17,418 nucleotides of DNA from Firmicutes bacterium UBA5486 (GTDB lineage Bacteria; Bacillota; UBA4882; UBA10575), in contig DIPO01000076.1 of the NCBI GenBank assembly GCA_002427045.1, positions 69,625 through 87,042 of the forward strand, in the 5' to 3' direction. Shown here piece after piece: positions 6,796-13,586 of this stretch (position 1 is its first letter; each line of letters opens with the position of its first letter). The notes under the pieces are model-generated. The model searched no databases. It had not been told where the DNA came from and saw only the letters and a list, made by a program, of their open reading frames with translations. A program made the position numbers and the translations under genes.

Positions 6796-8184
6796 GTGGT
6801 TTCGACTAGGGAAACAATCGTGGTTTTAGATTTAGCTTCGCCGGATAGCCGTTTAATTGCTAGAAAAGTCCGGGAAGCAGGGGTGTATAGTGAGATTCAT
6901 CCCTATAATGTGCATCTTGAGCGGTTAAAGGGCATGCTAATTAAAGGGATTATTCTTTCAGGAAGGGCAGATGATAAGAGTAATCTTAAGTGTAACCCAG
7001 ATCTGCTTAATCTAGGAGTACCAGTTTTAGGAATTGGTTCTGGCATAGAAGAGCTCTACCCAGAAGAAGATGGGCAGGTTTGTTTCAAGACCCGAGCTGA
7101 GGGGAGATTAATCTTTGAAATTGATCAAGAAAGACGTTTCTATGGACAGTCTCATCCTACATTCCAGATTCCAGAGGATGTTGCTGTTTTGAAAGAATTT
7201 CTTTTTACGATCTGTAAGTGTGAAGCATCATGGACCCCCCAATTATTTATTAAGGAACAAGTGGACAAGGTTAGGAAGATAGTTGGAAAGCAAAAGGTGC
7301 TCTGCGCTCTAAGCGGCGGGGTAGATTCATCTGTTGCTGCGGTATTGATTAATCGTGCTATTGGTGACCAATTAACTTGTGTCTTTGTTGATAATGGATT
7401 ACTCCGGAAGAACGAGGCCAGGCAGGTTGCTTCAGTTTTTCGGAAAAAGTTTAATCTTCGTTTAATAGAGGTTGATGCTGCTAATCGTTTTTTAGATAAA
7501 TTAAAAGGAGTAGTTGATCCGGAAGAAAAACGAAAAATAATTGGGCATGAGTTTATTCGAGTTTTTGAAGAAGAAGCTAAGAAACTTGGGGAGATCGATT
7601 ACCTAGTTCAAGGAACGCTGTATCCTGATGTGATTGAGAGCGTTTCTGCTCAAGGTACAACTGTTAAGGTCAAAAGTCATCATAATGTAGGGGGGCTTCC
7701 TCCGGATCTTCAGTTTAAACTATTAGAGCCGTTCCGGACACTTTTTAAAGATGAGGTAAGGGCGATTGGGGAAGAATTAGGCCTTCCTGAAGAGATCGTT
7801 TGGCGCCATCCCTTTCCCGGACCGGGTTTAGCAGTCCGGGTAATTGGAGGAATTACTAAAGAGCGGTTGGATATTCTCCGGGAAGCTGATCACATAATGA
7901 TAGAAGAAATTAAAAAATCCGGATATTATCAGAAACTATGGCAAGCTTTTGCGGTATTAACAGATACCAAAAGTGTGGGGATGCGTGAGGAAAAACGTAC
8001 TTACGATCATGTCGTAGCATTACGGGCAGTAACTAGTGAAGATGCGATGACTGCCCAATGGGCCAGACTTCCCCATGATCTGCTTGCGCGGATTTCTCAA
8101 CGGATTATTGATGAAATTCCGGGAATAAATAGAGTAGTCTATGATATTACCTCTAAACCGCCGGGTACAATTGAGTGGGAGTAA
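6796..8184 (+). CDS. guaA: GMP synthase (XMP aminase) with a degenerate, shortened glutaminase domain
   Basis: Converts XMP to GMP using ATP and an amino donor. The 462-residue product is shorter than the usual ~510. Its synthetase part looks complete: the ATP-pyrophosphatase loop LSGGVDSS (172-179), HPFPGPGLAVRVIGG, TKSVGMREEKRTYDHVVALR, and the C-terminal ITSKPPGTIEWE. The N-terminal glutaminase domain is recognisable (LIARKVREAGVYSEIHPYN, KGIILSG) but damaged. The nucleophile Cys of LGIC.G is Gly81 (LGIGSG), the oxyanion SGGP is SGRA (55-58), and HPE is HPT (120-122). About 50 residues between them are missing. Glutamine hydrolysis should therefore be lost, with free ammonia or another glutaminase supplying nitrogen (inference). 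The start GTG at 6796 is six bases after GAGGTG; a frame extension to 6748 overlaps the terminator stem and lacks a ribosome site. Confidence 0.93.
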   Translation: MVSTRETIVVLDLASPDSRLIARKVREAGVYSEIHPYNVHLERLKGMLIKGIILSGRADDKSNLKCNPDLLNLGVPVLGIGSGIEELYPEEDGQVCFKTRAEGRLIFEIDQERRFYGQSHPTFQIPEDVAVLKEFLFTICKCEASWTPQLFIKEQVDKVRKIVGKQKVLCALSGGVDSSVAAVLINRAIGDQLTCVFVDNGLLRKNEARQVASVFRKKFNLRLIEVDAANRFLDKLKGVVDPEEKRKIIGHEFIRVFEEEAKKLGEIDYLVQGTLYPDVIESVSAQGTTVKVKSHHNVGGLPPDLQFKLLEPFRTLFKDEVRAIGEELGLPEEIVWRHPFPGPGLAVRVIGGITKERLDILREADHIMIEEIKKSGYYQKLWQAFAVLTDTKSVGMREEKRTYDHVVALRAVTSEDAMTAQWARLPHDLLARISQRIIDEIPGINRVVYDITSKPPGTIEWE

Positions 8185-8235
8185 TAGATTATTAGCATTA
8201 TAAATTAAATATAAGCGACTATCCAAGCGCTATGG

Positions 8236-8319
8236 AAAAGGAGGTATTGTTATAGAGCGTGCTTTACGATTAGGTCATAAATCAAGTAAACTAAAGTTTA
8301 GATTTAGATTCTAAACTTG
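8236..8319 (+). promoter_or_regulatory. Permease leader: ribosome site without a normal ORF, plus hairpin
   Basis: AAAAGGAGGT (8236-8245) is an excellent ribosome site with no ATG, GTG or usable TTG after it; the TTG at 8247 stops after two codons. Seven bases after GGAGG, an ATA at 8252 opens a 20-codon frame ending with TAA at 8312-8314. That frame runs into a perfect 9-bp stem, AAGTTTAGA (8294-8302) with TCTAAACTT (8310-8318). The left arm can instead pair with TAAACT just upstream. This could be a leader peptide with a translation-sensitive fold, or the remnant of a lost gene. Confidence 0.35.
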
Positions 8320-8376
8320 CTTTATGCAGTAAACCATTATTTATTTGTTTTAATAAAAACGGAGGTGCAAAGTTAA

Positions 8377-9699
8377 TTGTTAGAGAGATTATTTAAACTT
8401 AAAGAGAATAATACTACTGTCCGTACAGAAATTTTGGCTGGTTTAACAACCTTTATGACTATGGCTTACATAATTGTGGTTAATCCGGGTATTATCAGTG
8501 AAACTGGGATGCCCTTTGATGGTGTGATGATTGCTACCATCCTTTCGGCGGCTTTTGCCAGCCTGTTGATGGGGTTACTTGCTAATTACCCCTTTGCTTT
8601 GGCTCCGGGGATGGGTTTGAATGCTTATTTTACCTATAGTGTAGTCCTGAGTATGGGATATAGCTGGCAGGTAGCCTTAGGTGCGGTTTTCATTTCTGGG
8701 ATTGTATTTATAATTTTAAGCCTGCTTAAAGTGCGGGAGATGATTATTGATGCAGTTCCACATTCTATTCGTTTTGCAATCAGTGCCGGTATTGGGCTCT
8801 TCATTGCTTTTATTGGGATGAAAAATGCCGGTATTATTCTAAGTGATTCTGCTACTTACGTCAAATTAGGAAATATTACTTCCGGTACTGCACTGCTGGC
8901 AATGATTGGACTGATTATTACAGGTATTCTTTTAGCTTTAAAAGTTAGAGGCAGTATTCTCTATGGAATTTTAGCGACTACTTTGGTTGGTGCAATTTTC
9001 TTTCCGGAACTGGTAGAGACCAGAAATACAGTACTTAACCCCTTAGCTTGGGTTTCAATGCCAAATTGGAAAAGTTTTGGTGAAATCTTTTTAAAGCTTG
9101 ATATCCGGGGAGCATTGAATATTGGGTTTTTTAATATTATCTTTGCTTTCTTATTTGTTGATATGTTTGATACAATTGGTACACTGATTGGTATTTCGGA
9201 ACGGGCAGGATTCCTGAAAAACGGAAAACTGGAACGGGGAACTGAGGCTTTATTGGCAGATTCTATTGGGACAGTAGCTGGTTCAATGCTTGGTACATCA
9301 ACGGTTACAAGTTATGTTGAGTCTGCAGCTGGAGTAGCTTATGGTGGTAGAACAGGATTAACTGCGGTATCGGTTGCTTTCTTCTTCCTGATTTCTTTAA
9401 TCTTCTCTCCACTGGCCAAGGTAATTCCTTCTGCTGCTACAGCACCTGCTTTAATTGTAGTTGGGGCGATGATGATGACTAATGTCGGAAAAATTGATTG
9501 GGATGATTTCTCAGAGGCTTTACCAGCTTTTATTGCCATGGTTGCTATGCCCTTCACTTTCTCTATTGCCAATGGTATTGCCTTAGCATTTATCATTTAC
9601 CCAATTATTAAACTACTTACAGGTAAAGGTAAAGATGTTCATGCTCTGGCATATGTTTTATGTGTGCTTTTCATCCTGAAATTTATTTATCTGGGATAA
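8377..9699 (+). CDS. NCS2 family purine permease (guanine/hypoxanthine, AzgA/PbuG type)
   Basis: A multi-pass membrane transporter, probably proton-coupled, importing hypoxanthine, guanine or adenine. The 440-residue protein has the family's length and motifs. Near the N-terminus are EILAGLTTFMTMAYIIVVNP and NYPFALAPGMGLNAYF (TM3 region). Further on are FLFVDMFDTIGTLIG, the substrate and ion-site region STVTSYVESAAGVAYGGRTGL, and PALIVVGAMMM. About twelve to fourteen hydrophobic segments span the sequence. The start is TTG at 8377, nine bases after GGAGGTG (8361-8367). It follows guaA by 192 bases and completes the purine salvage block; a strong terminator follows. I looked for a guanine-type riboswitch upstream and saw none. 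Which purine base is carried cannot be read from the sequence. Confidence 0.92.
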   Translation: MLERLFKLKENNTTVRTEILAGLTTFMTMAYIIVVNPGIISETGMPFDGVMIATILSAAFASLLMGLLANYPFALAPGMGLNAYFTYSVVLSMGYSWQVALGAVFISGIVFIILSLLKVREMIIDAVPHSIRFAISAGIGLFIAFIGMKNAGIILSDSATYVKLGNITSGTALLAMIGLIITGILLALKVRGSILYGILATTLVGAIFFPELVETRNTVLNPLAWVSMPNWKSFGEIFLKLDIRGALNIGFFNIIFAFLFVDMFDTIGTLIGISERAGFLKNGKLERGTEALLADSIGTVAGSMLGTSTVTSYVESAAGVAYGGRTGLTAVSVAFFFLISLIFSPLAKVIPSAATAPALIVVGAMMMTNVGKIDWDDFSEALPAFIAMVAMPFTFSIANGIALAFIIYPIIKLLTGKGKDVHALAYVLCVLFILKFIYLG

Positions 9700-9717
9700 G
9701 TGGTTGGTTTAGGTATG

Positions 9718-9749
9718 AAGCACCTCGCTTGCTGCGGGGTGCTTTTTTT
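9718..9749 (+). terminator. Intrinsic terminator after the NCS2 permease
   Basis: AAGCACCTCGC (9718-9728), a five-base loop and GCGGGGTGCTT (9734-9744) form an 11-bp stem with one G-T pair. The stem runs into seven consecutive T residues (9743-9749). It closes the purine block. Confidence 0.93.
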
Positions 9750-9767
9750 ATGTGCATTCTTTAACTC

Positions 9768-9802
9768 GAGCGACGAGCAACGAGTTACAAGCTATGAGCT
9801 GC
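9768..9802 (+). repeat. Degenerate heptamer tandem array
   Basis: Five consecutive 7-mers fit a loose GAGCNAC pattern: GAGCGAC, GAGCAAC, GAGTTAC, AAGCTAT, GAGCTGC. A reverse-complement unit, TTAACTC (9761-9767), precedes them, so AACTCG and CGAGTT can pair. The array lies between the permease terminator and the CBM gene, outside any gene. Origin unknown; short repeats of this flavour are consistent with slippage or a non-coding repeat family. Confidence 0.5.
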
Positions 9803-9889
9803 TATTTTTTAGAAAGCATGAACATAAATAGGGTGGGTAAAATACTAAATAGAAGATTTAAAAACAGCTAAGCGATAGGAGGTTAATCA

Positions 9890-10225
9890 ATGGTTAGAAG
9901 AAAAATTGAAGAAGTTGCGGATGGCTTATTTTTAGAGCCAGTGCCGATTACTCTAGGAGATGAAGTGAATTTAAAATACCAGGGTTTGCTGGCTGAGGAT
10001 GCTAAACAAGTATTTTTACGGACAGGATATGGGCATGGAAACTGGACAGATGTTCGGGATATCAAAATGAGAAAGAGCAGGGATGGTGGCTGGACAGCAT
10101 CGTTTGCGGCCAAAGATCCTAGCCGTTTAAATTTTTGTTTTCATGATGGTGCGGAAAACTGGGATAATAATAATGGTATGAACTGGAGTTATGAAATTCA
10201 TGACGGTTCTCGGGTTGAACATTAA
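9890..10225 (+). CDS. Small stand-alone carbohydrate-binding protein (CBM25-like)
   Basis: The 111-residue protein has no signal peptide or membrane helix, so it should be cytosolic. The sequence fits a starch-binding beta-sandwich of the CBM25/CBM53 type. After an N-terminal strand region (ITLGDEVNLKYQGLL) it has VFLRTGYGHGNWTDVRDIKM, then GGWTASFAAKDPSRLNFCFHDGAENWDNNNGMNWSYEI. The aromatic and Asn-rich end FHDGAENWDNN is the most telling part. Family knowledge points to binding alpha-glucan such as glycogen or starch. Here the module stands alone without a catalytic domain, so the role could be glycogen targeting or regulation; this is inference. The start ATG has TAGGAGG seven bases upstream. 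No promoter is clear, and the gene appears monocistronic between two non-coding stretches. Confidence 0.75.
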   Translation: MVRRKIEEVADGLFLEPVPITLGDEVNLKYQGLLAEDAKQVFLRTGYGHGNWTDVRDIKMRKSRDGGWTASFAAKDPSRLNFCFHDGAENWDNNNGMNWSYEIHDGSRVEH

Positions 10226-10253
10226 GTATATTATGGCCAAATTCTAAATAATA

Positions 10254-10265
10254 AAATTATGTAAT
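10254..10265 (+). repeat. Inverted-repeat family end fragment abutting copy 2
   Basis: AAATTATGTAAT matches the right-end motif of the repeat family (AAATTATGCAAT) with one change. It sits head-to-head with the left end of copy 2, forming a hairpin of ATTATGTAAT and ATTGCATAAT around CGAGGGA. It may be the remnant of an adjacent copy. Confidence 0.4.
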
Positions 10266-10267
10266 CG

Positions 10268-10377
10268 AGGGAATTGCATAATTACCTAAGCTTGTATTCA
10301 ATCACAATATATAGTGTTTAACTAGTATTCGAGGTAATTGTCTGAGACTAGACAAAAACTAAATTATGCAATTCCTT
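10268..10377 (+). repeat. Inverted-repeat element, copy 2 (110 bp), three-way-junction fold
   Basis: The ends GGAATTGCATAATT (10270-10283) and AATTATGCAATTCC (10362-10375) are perfect inverted repeats, extended two pairs outward by G-T and A-T. Two inner helices are possible: AATTACCT (10280-10287) with AGGTAATT (10332-10339), and TTGTCT (10338-10343) with AGACAA (10350-10355). Together these give a closed three-way fold, with some bases shared between helices. The interior aligns with the right half of copy 1 in the opposite orientation. No ORF is present. It lies downstream of the CBM gene and upstream of a terminator-like hairpin. Confidence 0.75.
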
Positions 10378-10402
10378 AAATAACATAAATGGCATTGATT
10401 AG

Positions 10403-10423
10403 AGGCCTAACAGGCCTGTTTTT
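10403..10423 (+). terminator. Probable intrinsic terminator, separated from the CBM gene by copy 2
   Basis: AGGCCT, loop AAC and AGGCCT (10403-10417) form a short GC-rich stem, followed by GTTTTT to 10423. It lies 178 bases after the CBM stop, with repeat copy 2 in between. That suggests the element entered between the gene and its terminator. The stem is only 6 bp, so activity is uncertain. Confidence 0.5.
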
Positions 10424-10540
10424 AAATTAACTATTTTAAAAACGTAAAGCAATTGTAAAGTTAAAGCAGGATTTTCTATTTTATCGTAGAAATTAAATAT
10501 TTAACAAGTTAAGGTACATAATTGATTTTTTAACCACTAA

Positions 10541-10612
10541 TAGAATTGTCCAATCTTTAGGTTTAAACAATATTATTCTGATTGAAGGGCTTCGAAAATC
10601 AGGCAATTCTTT
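10541..10612 (+). repeat. Degenerate palindromic stretch related to copy 1
   Basis: AGAATTG (10542-10548) and CAATTCT (10604-10610) are perfect inverted arms. The left part, GAATTGTCCAATCTTTAG then TTAAACAATATT and TGATTGAAGGG, parallels positions 6030-6090 of copy 1 (GAATTGTCTAATCTTAG, TTAAACA, ATATT, GGTTGAATGG) with a gap. I read it as a decayed third copy. Confidence 0.35.
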
Positions 10613-10647
10613 AGAATTAAGCTAAGTAGTCGTTCACGCCAGCTACA

Positions 10648-10690
10648 TTAAGATCACGCAGTGATTTAAGTCAAAGCCGGGTGAGTCGGC
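10648..10690 (+). other. Possible structured leader upstream of the response regulator, unidentified
   Basis: This stretch is less AT-rich than its surroundings and holds two adjacent hairpins. The first is TTAAGATCAC-GCA-GTGATTTAAG (10648-10670; one mismatch, two G-T pairs). The second is GCCG (10676-10679) with CGGC (10687-10690). Further short complementary pieces follow to about 10755. It does not match any riboswitch class I can recall, and it could be a non-coding RNA, a leader, or gene debris. Confidence 0.25.
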
Positions 10691-10774
10691 AAGCTATCCT
10701 GTAAGATGAAAAGATAAGCCAGATGAATCGACACTCTGCAAAGGCATTTTCCAGGTACTTATTTGTGGTTAACT

Positions 10775-10796
10775 AAGGTAATTATGTAATACCTTT
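10775..10796 (+). repeat. Repeat-family end fragment before the response regulator
   Basis: AAGGTAATTATGTAATACCTTT resembles the right end of copy 1 (AAGGTAATTATGCAATTCCC) with a few changes. It is itself an imperfect palindrome, and it lies just before the GGAGGAG ribosome site of the response-regulator gene. Against the left end at 10268 it could bound a composite of about 530 bases, or be a solo end. Confidence 0.4.
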
Positions 10797-10823
10797 AAGT
10801 AATTACAGAGGAGGAGTGGGAAA

Positions 10824-11183
10824 ATGGCGAGAATTCTTGTAATTGATGATTCCCAGCTCCTTAGAGTGATATTAAAAGAAATATTAATTGAAGATGGGAA
10901 TGAATGTTACGGAGCTGCTACAGAGAGTCAAGGATTGGATATTTTTCAAAAGAAAGCTCCTGATCTTGTGATTAAGGATCTAGTAATGGAAAATTCTGAT
11001 CCTTTAGGTTTAATTAAACAATTTAAAGAGATCGATCCTGGGGTTAAGATTATCATTTGTAGTACTTCAACACAAAAAAACCTAGCTTGCCAGGCAATAA
11101 AAGCTGGAGCTCAGGATTTTTTGCTTAAACCTTTTAAACCTGAAGAAGTAACGAAAACAGTCCGTAGAGTGCTTGCTAATTAA
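10824..11183 (+). CDS. Single-domain response regulator (CheY-like receiver)
   Basis: The 119-residue product is one receiver domain with no output domain. It keeps the acidic pair Asp8-Asp9 (VIDDS), the phosphoacceptor Asp52 (DLVIKDLVM), the switch Ser/Thr at 80-81 (IICSTS) and Lys102 (LLKPF), so phosphorylation should be possible. The usual MP..DG loop after the phospho-Asp reads MENSDPL, an atypical form. The ATG has GGAGGAG seven bases upstream. No histidine kinase, chemotaxis or flagellar gene is adjacent, so the partner is unknown. It may relay phosphate or act by protein contact, as Spo0F- or CheY-type proteins do. The upstream 600 bases are non-coding and rich in palindromic repeats. 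Confidence 0.9.
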   Translation: MARILVIDDSQLLRVILKEILIEDGNECYGAATESQGLDIFQKKAPDLVIKDLVMENSDPLGLIKQFKEIDPGVKIIICSTSTQKNLACQAIKAGAQDFLLKPFKPEEVTKTVRRVLAN

Positions 11184-11307
11184 TTTTCCAAAAAGCTCCT
11201 GAAGGGAAAAAGCTAAAAATCCCGAAATTTCTTAAAAACGGTAGCCTTTCAGAGTAAATGCAGCACAGTATATAATTAACATCACAGCAGTAAAAGGAGT
11301 AAAGATT

Positions 11308-11991
11308 ATGGCACAGAAACATCCTGGCTACTACTTGGTTTTATTAATTGTTATTCAATTGTTACTGGTTTTTTCCCTCCATCTTATGGCTCGGGGAGAG
11401 GATTTATCTAAATTTTCGGATTCTAATGTATCCGGTAATTTTCAACTGGTAGATGCGGATGGGAATTCAATTCCGGATCATCTAAGCTACTCGGTACGTT
11501 CTGAGAATTATTCCGAAGGTATGGTCTGGGTCTGCGGGGAACTCCAGGCCATGATTAATGGTCAATGGCAGGCCATTGATTATACAGCGCGGGGGTTTAA
11601 TGGGTTTACACAAGGTGAGGAATTAACCCTCTATTTTTACGGAGGGGAAATAAAAAGGCTTCGGATTAATGGCCCTTTCCGTATTTTAGTACAAATTAAA
11701 GGCGTAGATCTTAATCTGTCTGGATCAGGGGATTTTTCACCGGCTTACTATTATGGAGAGTTTGAAGCTTCAGATGTAGTTTTATTTAATGGGCAATCCC
11801 GTTCAACCTCTGAAGTTTTAAATACTGTTCAGCAATGGGCATTACAGAGTGGATTAGAGATCGGCCCTTTGGAGATGGCTACCTTTAACTTTGACCGCTG
11901 GCGATTTGATTTTCGGGAAAAATTTGAGGTGCCGGCAAGAAGGGTTTGGGTTTCTCCTACGGGAGAAATTAATTGGGCAGAAATAAAATAA
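11308..11991 (+). CDS. Unrecognised exported or membrane-anchored protein
   Basis: I do not recognise this 227-residue protein. It starts with a short basic region and a hydrophobic helix (about 8-28, YYLVLLIVIQLLLVFSLHLM) that could be a signal peptide or anchor. No lipobox Cys is seen. The rest is rich in aromatic and beta-type residues. Residues 49-57, DADGNSIPD, match a calcium-binding loop of the kind found in EF-hand-like or thrombospondin type 3 repeats, which fits an extracellular location. The ATG follows AAAGGAG by eight bases. A TATAAT at 11271-11276 could be its -10, but the -35 (TTCAGA) is weak. A long stem terminator follows four bases after the stop, so it is transcribed as a single gene or with the upstream regulator. 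Confidence 0.75.
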   Translation: MAQKHPGYYLVLLIVIQLLLVFSLHLMARGEDLSKFSDSNVSGNFQLVDADGNSIPDHLSYSVRSENYSEGMVWVCGELQAMINGQWQAIDYTARGFNGFTQGEELTLYFYGGEIKRLRINGPFRILVQIKGVDLNLSGSGDFSPAYYYGEFEASDVVLFNGQSRSTSEVLNTVQQWALQSGLEIGPLEMATFNFDRWRFDFREKFEVPARRVWVSPTGEINWAEIK

Positions 11992-11994
11992 AAA

Positions 11995-12033
11995 AGCATA
12001 AAAAAGATCCAGTAATGGGTCTTTTTTTATGCT
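11995..12033 (+). terminator. Intrinsic terminator after the unrecognised exported protein
   Basis: AGCATAAAAAAGATCC (11995-12010), a six-base loop and GGGTCTTTTTTTATGCT (12017-12033) form a long stem of about 16 bp with one slippage. The right arm carries seven consecutive T residues. Because the left arm is A-rich, it could also work in the opposite direction, although no gene ends there from the other side. Confidence 0.82.
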
Positions 12034-12128
12034 ATAAGGAAACAAAAAAAGAATTTCTTGCTATTCTTTTTAAAGAAAAACTCACCATGAATTTTCAGTA
12101 GCTTATATATATGGTAAACTGATAGGAG

Positions 12129-12157
12129 TTGAGGAATTCATTATCTTATGGGATAAT
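12129..12157 (+). promoter_or_regulatory. Candidate rarA promoter (extended -10)
   Basis: TTGAGG (12129-12134), a 17-base spacer and GATAAT (12152-12157) preceded by TGG give an extended -10 promoter about 35 bases before the rarA start. A second candidate just upstream is TTTTCA (12092-12097), 17 bases, TAAACT (12115-12120), also with a preceding TGG. Either or both may be used. Confidence 0.5.
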
Positions 12158-12191
12158 TTTTATTAAGATTAATCCAAGGAGGGTGGAAAAG

Positions 12192-13517
12192 ATGGATCTT
12201 TTTAGTTCTGCAGGAGAAAGTAAACGAAAAAAAGAGGCACCATTGGCAACTAGGATGCGTCCGGAGACTCTTGATGAGTTTGTAGGCCAGGAGGAGATTA
12301 TTGGCCCTGGCCGGTTATTACGTCGGTCGATTGAAGCAGATCGTTTAAGCTCAATGATCTTATTTGGGCCTCCGGGAACAGGTAAGACAACCCTAGCTTT
12401 TTTAATTGCAAAATATACAGAAGCACATTTTGAAACATTGAATGCAGTTTCTTCAGGAGTAGCTGATGTACGAAAAATGATCCAGGAGGCAAAAGAGAGG
12501 TATTCTTTTTACCACCGGAAGACAGTGGTATTTATCGATGAGATCCATCGGTTTAATAAAGGGCAACAAGATGCCTTATTACCTGCAGTAGAAGCAGGTA
12601 CGATTATTTTAATTGGTGCAACTACTGAAAATCCGTATTATGAAGTGAATGCACCATTATTATCTCGGTCACGGGTTTTCCGGCTATCGCTCTTGAACAA
12701 GGAAGAAATGAGGATAATCTTAGAAAGAGCACTAACGGACCGAGAGAAAGGTTTGGGAGAGTACAATGCGGTTTTATCTCTAGAGGCTAGGGACCATCTG
12801 ATCAGAGTGGCTGAGGGGGATGCCCGGGTGGCTTTGAATGGTTTGGAGCTGGCAGTCTTAACTACTGAACCTGATGCTAAAGGAGAAAGATATATAACCA
12901 CGGATATTATAGAAGATTCTGTACAACAAAGAGTCATCCGTTATGATAAGGTGGGAGAGAATCATTATGATACGATTTCGGCTTTTATTAAATCAATCAG
13001 AGGTTCGGATCCTGATGCCGCCCTTTTTTATCTGGCAAAGATGTTGAAGGCGGGAGAAGATCCTAAGTTCATTGCAAGAAGAATGATTGTCCATGCGGCA
13101 GAGGATATCGGGAATGCTGATCCTCAAGCTTTACAAATAGCAGTAGCTGCTGCCCAGGCTCTGGAGATGGTTGGTTTGCCAGAGGCACGGATCCCTATTG
13201 CCCAGGCGGTAATCTATTTAGCTACAGCACCAAAATCCAATGCTTCTTGTCAGGCAATTAATGAAGCAATAAAAGATTTAGAAAAAAGTGGACAGGGAAG
13301 TGTACCAATGCATTTGCGGGATGCCTCCCATTCAGGTTCTAAAAAAATGGGATATGGAGAAGGGTATCTATATCCCCATGATTTTTCCGGCCACTATGTA
13401 AAACAAGAGTACCTTCCGGCAGAATTAAGAGGTCGGAGATACTATCATCCAAGTGAAGAAGGTTACGAAAAAAAGCTTAAAGAGCGTTTGGAAAAATGGC
13501 GAACAAGCGAAAATTGA
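12192..13517 (+). CDS. rarA: Replication-associated recombination protein A, AAA+ ATPase
   Basis: RarA (MgsA) is a clamp-loader-like AAA+ ATPase that acts at stalled replication forks and single-stranded DNA ends. The 441-residue product is of normal length. It has the N-terminal PLATRMRPETLDEFVGQE, Walker A GPPGTGKT (59-66), Walker B VVFIDEIHRFN (112-122, Asp116-Glu117), sensor-1 region GATTENPYYEVN and the arginine-finger area LLSRSRVF. The conserved C-terminal tetramerisation part includes SIRGSDPDAALFYLAKML, RRMIVHAAEDIGNADP and PMHLRDASHSGSKKMGYG. The start ATG at 12192 follows AAGGAGGG (12176-12183) by eight bases; an open extension to 12129 lies over promoter-like sequence and is rejected. 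It is followed after about 70 bases by sufC on the same strand, possibly in one transcript. Confidence 0.95.
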   Translation: MDLFSSAGESKRKKEAPLATRMRPETLDEFVGQEEIIGPGRLLRRSIEADRLSSMILFGPPGTGKTTLAFLIAKYTEAHFETLNAVSSGVADVRKMIQEAKERYSFYHRKTVVFIDEIHRFNKGQQDALLPAVEAGTIILIGATTENPYYEVNAPLLSRSRVFRLSLLNKEEMRIILERALTDREKGLGEYNAVLSLEARDHLIRVAEGDARVALNGLELAVLTTEPDAKGERYITTDIIEDSVQQRVIRYDKVGENHYDTISAFIKSIRGSDPDAALFYLAKMLKAGEDPKFIARRMIVHAAEDIGNADPQALQIAVAAAQALEMVGLPEARIPIAQAVIYLATAPKSNASCQAINEAIKDLEKSGQGSVPMHLRDASHSGSKKMGYGEGYLYPHDFSGHYVKQEYLPAELRGRRYYHPSEEGYEKKLKERLEKWRTSEN

Positions 13518-13586
13518 AAAGAAAAGTTAATAACAGAATCAGAGTATAGATGGTAAGATTAGAGTAAAGAGGAAGGATGTGAGAGG

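Noticed and set aside
6796..7230. A frameshift or sequencing gap explaining the short glutaminase domain of GuaA
   Set aside because: The frame is uninterrupted, flanking motifs are collinear, and no remnant of the missing segment appears in other frames; deletion fits better.
5885..10377. The repeated motif GGGAATTGCATAATTA as a CRISPR repeat
   Set aside because: The copies are far apart, in inverted pairs with no regular spacers, and no cas genes are present.
10620..10770. Cyclic di-GMP riboswitch before the response regulator
   Set aside because: Short similarity (CAAAGCC, CACGCA) is present, but the ordered conserved core of the class I or class II aptamers is not.
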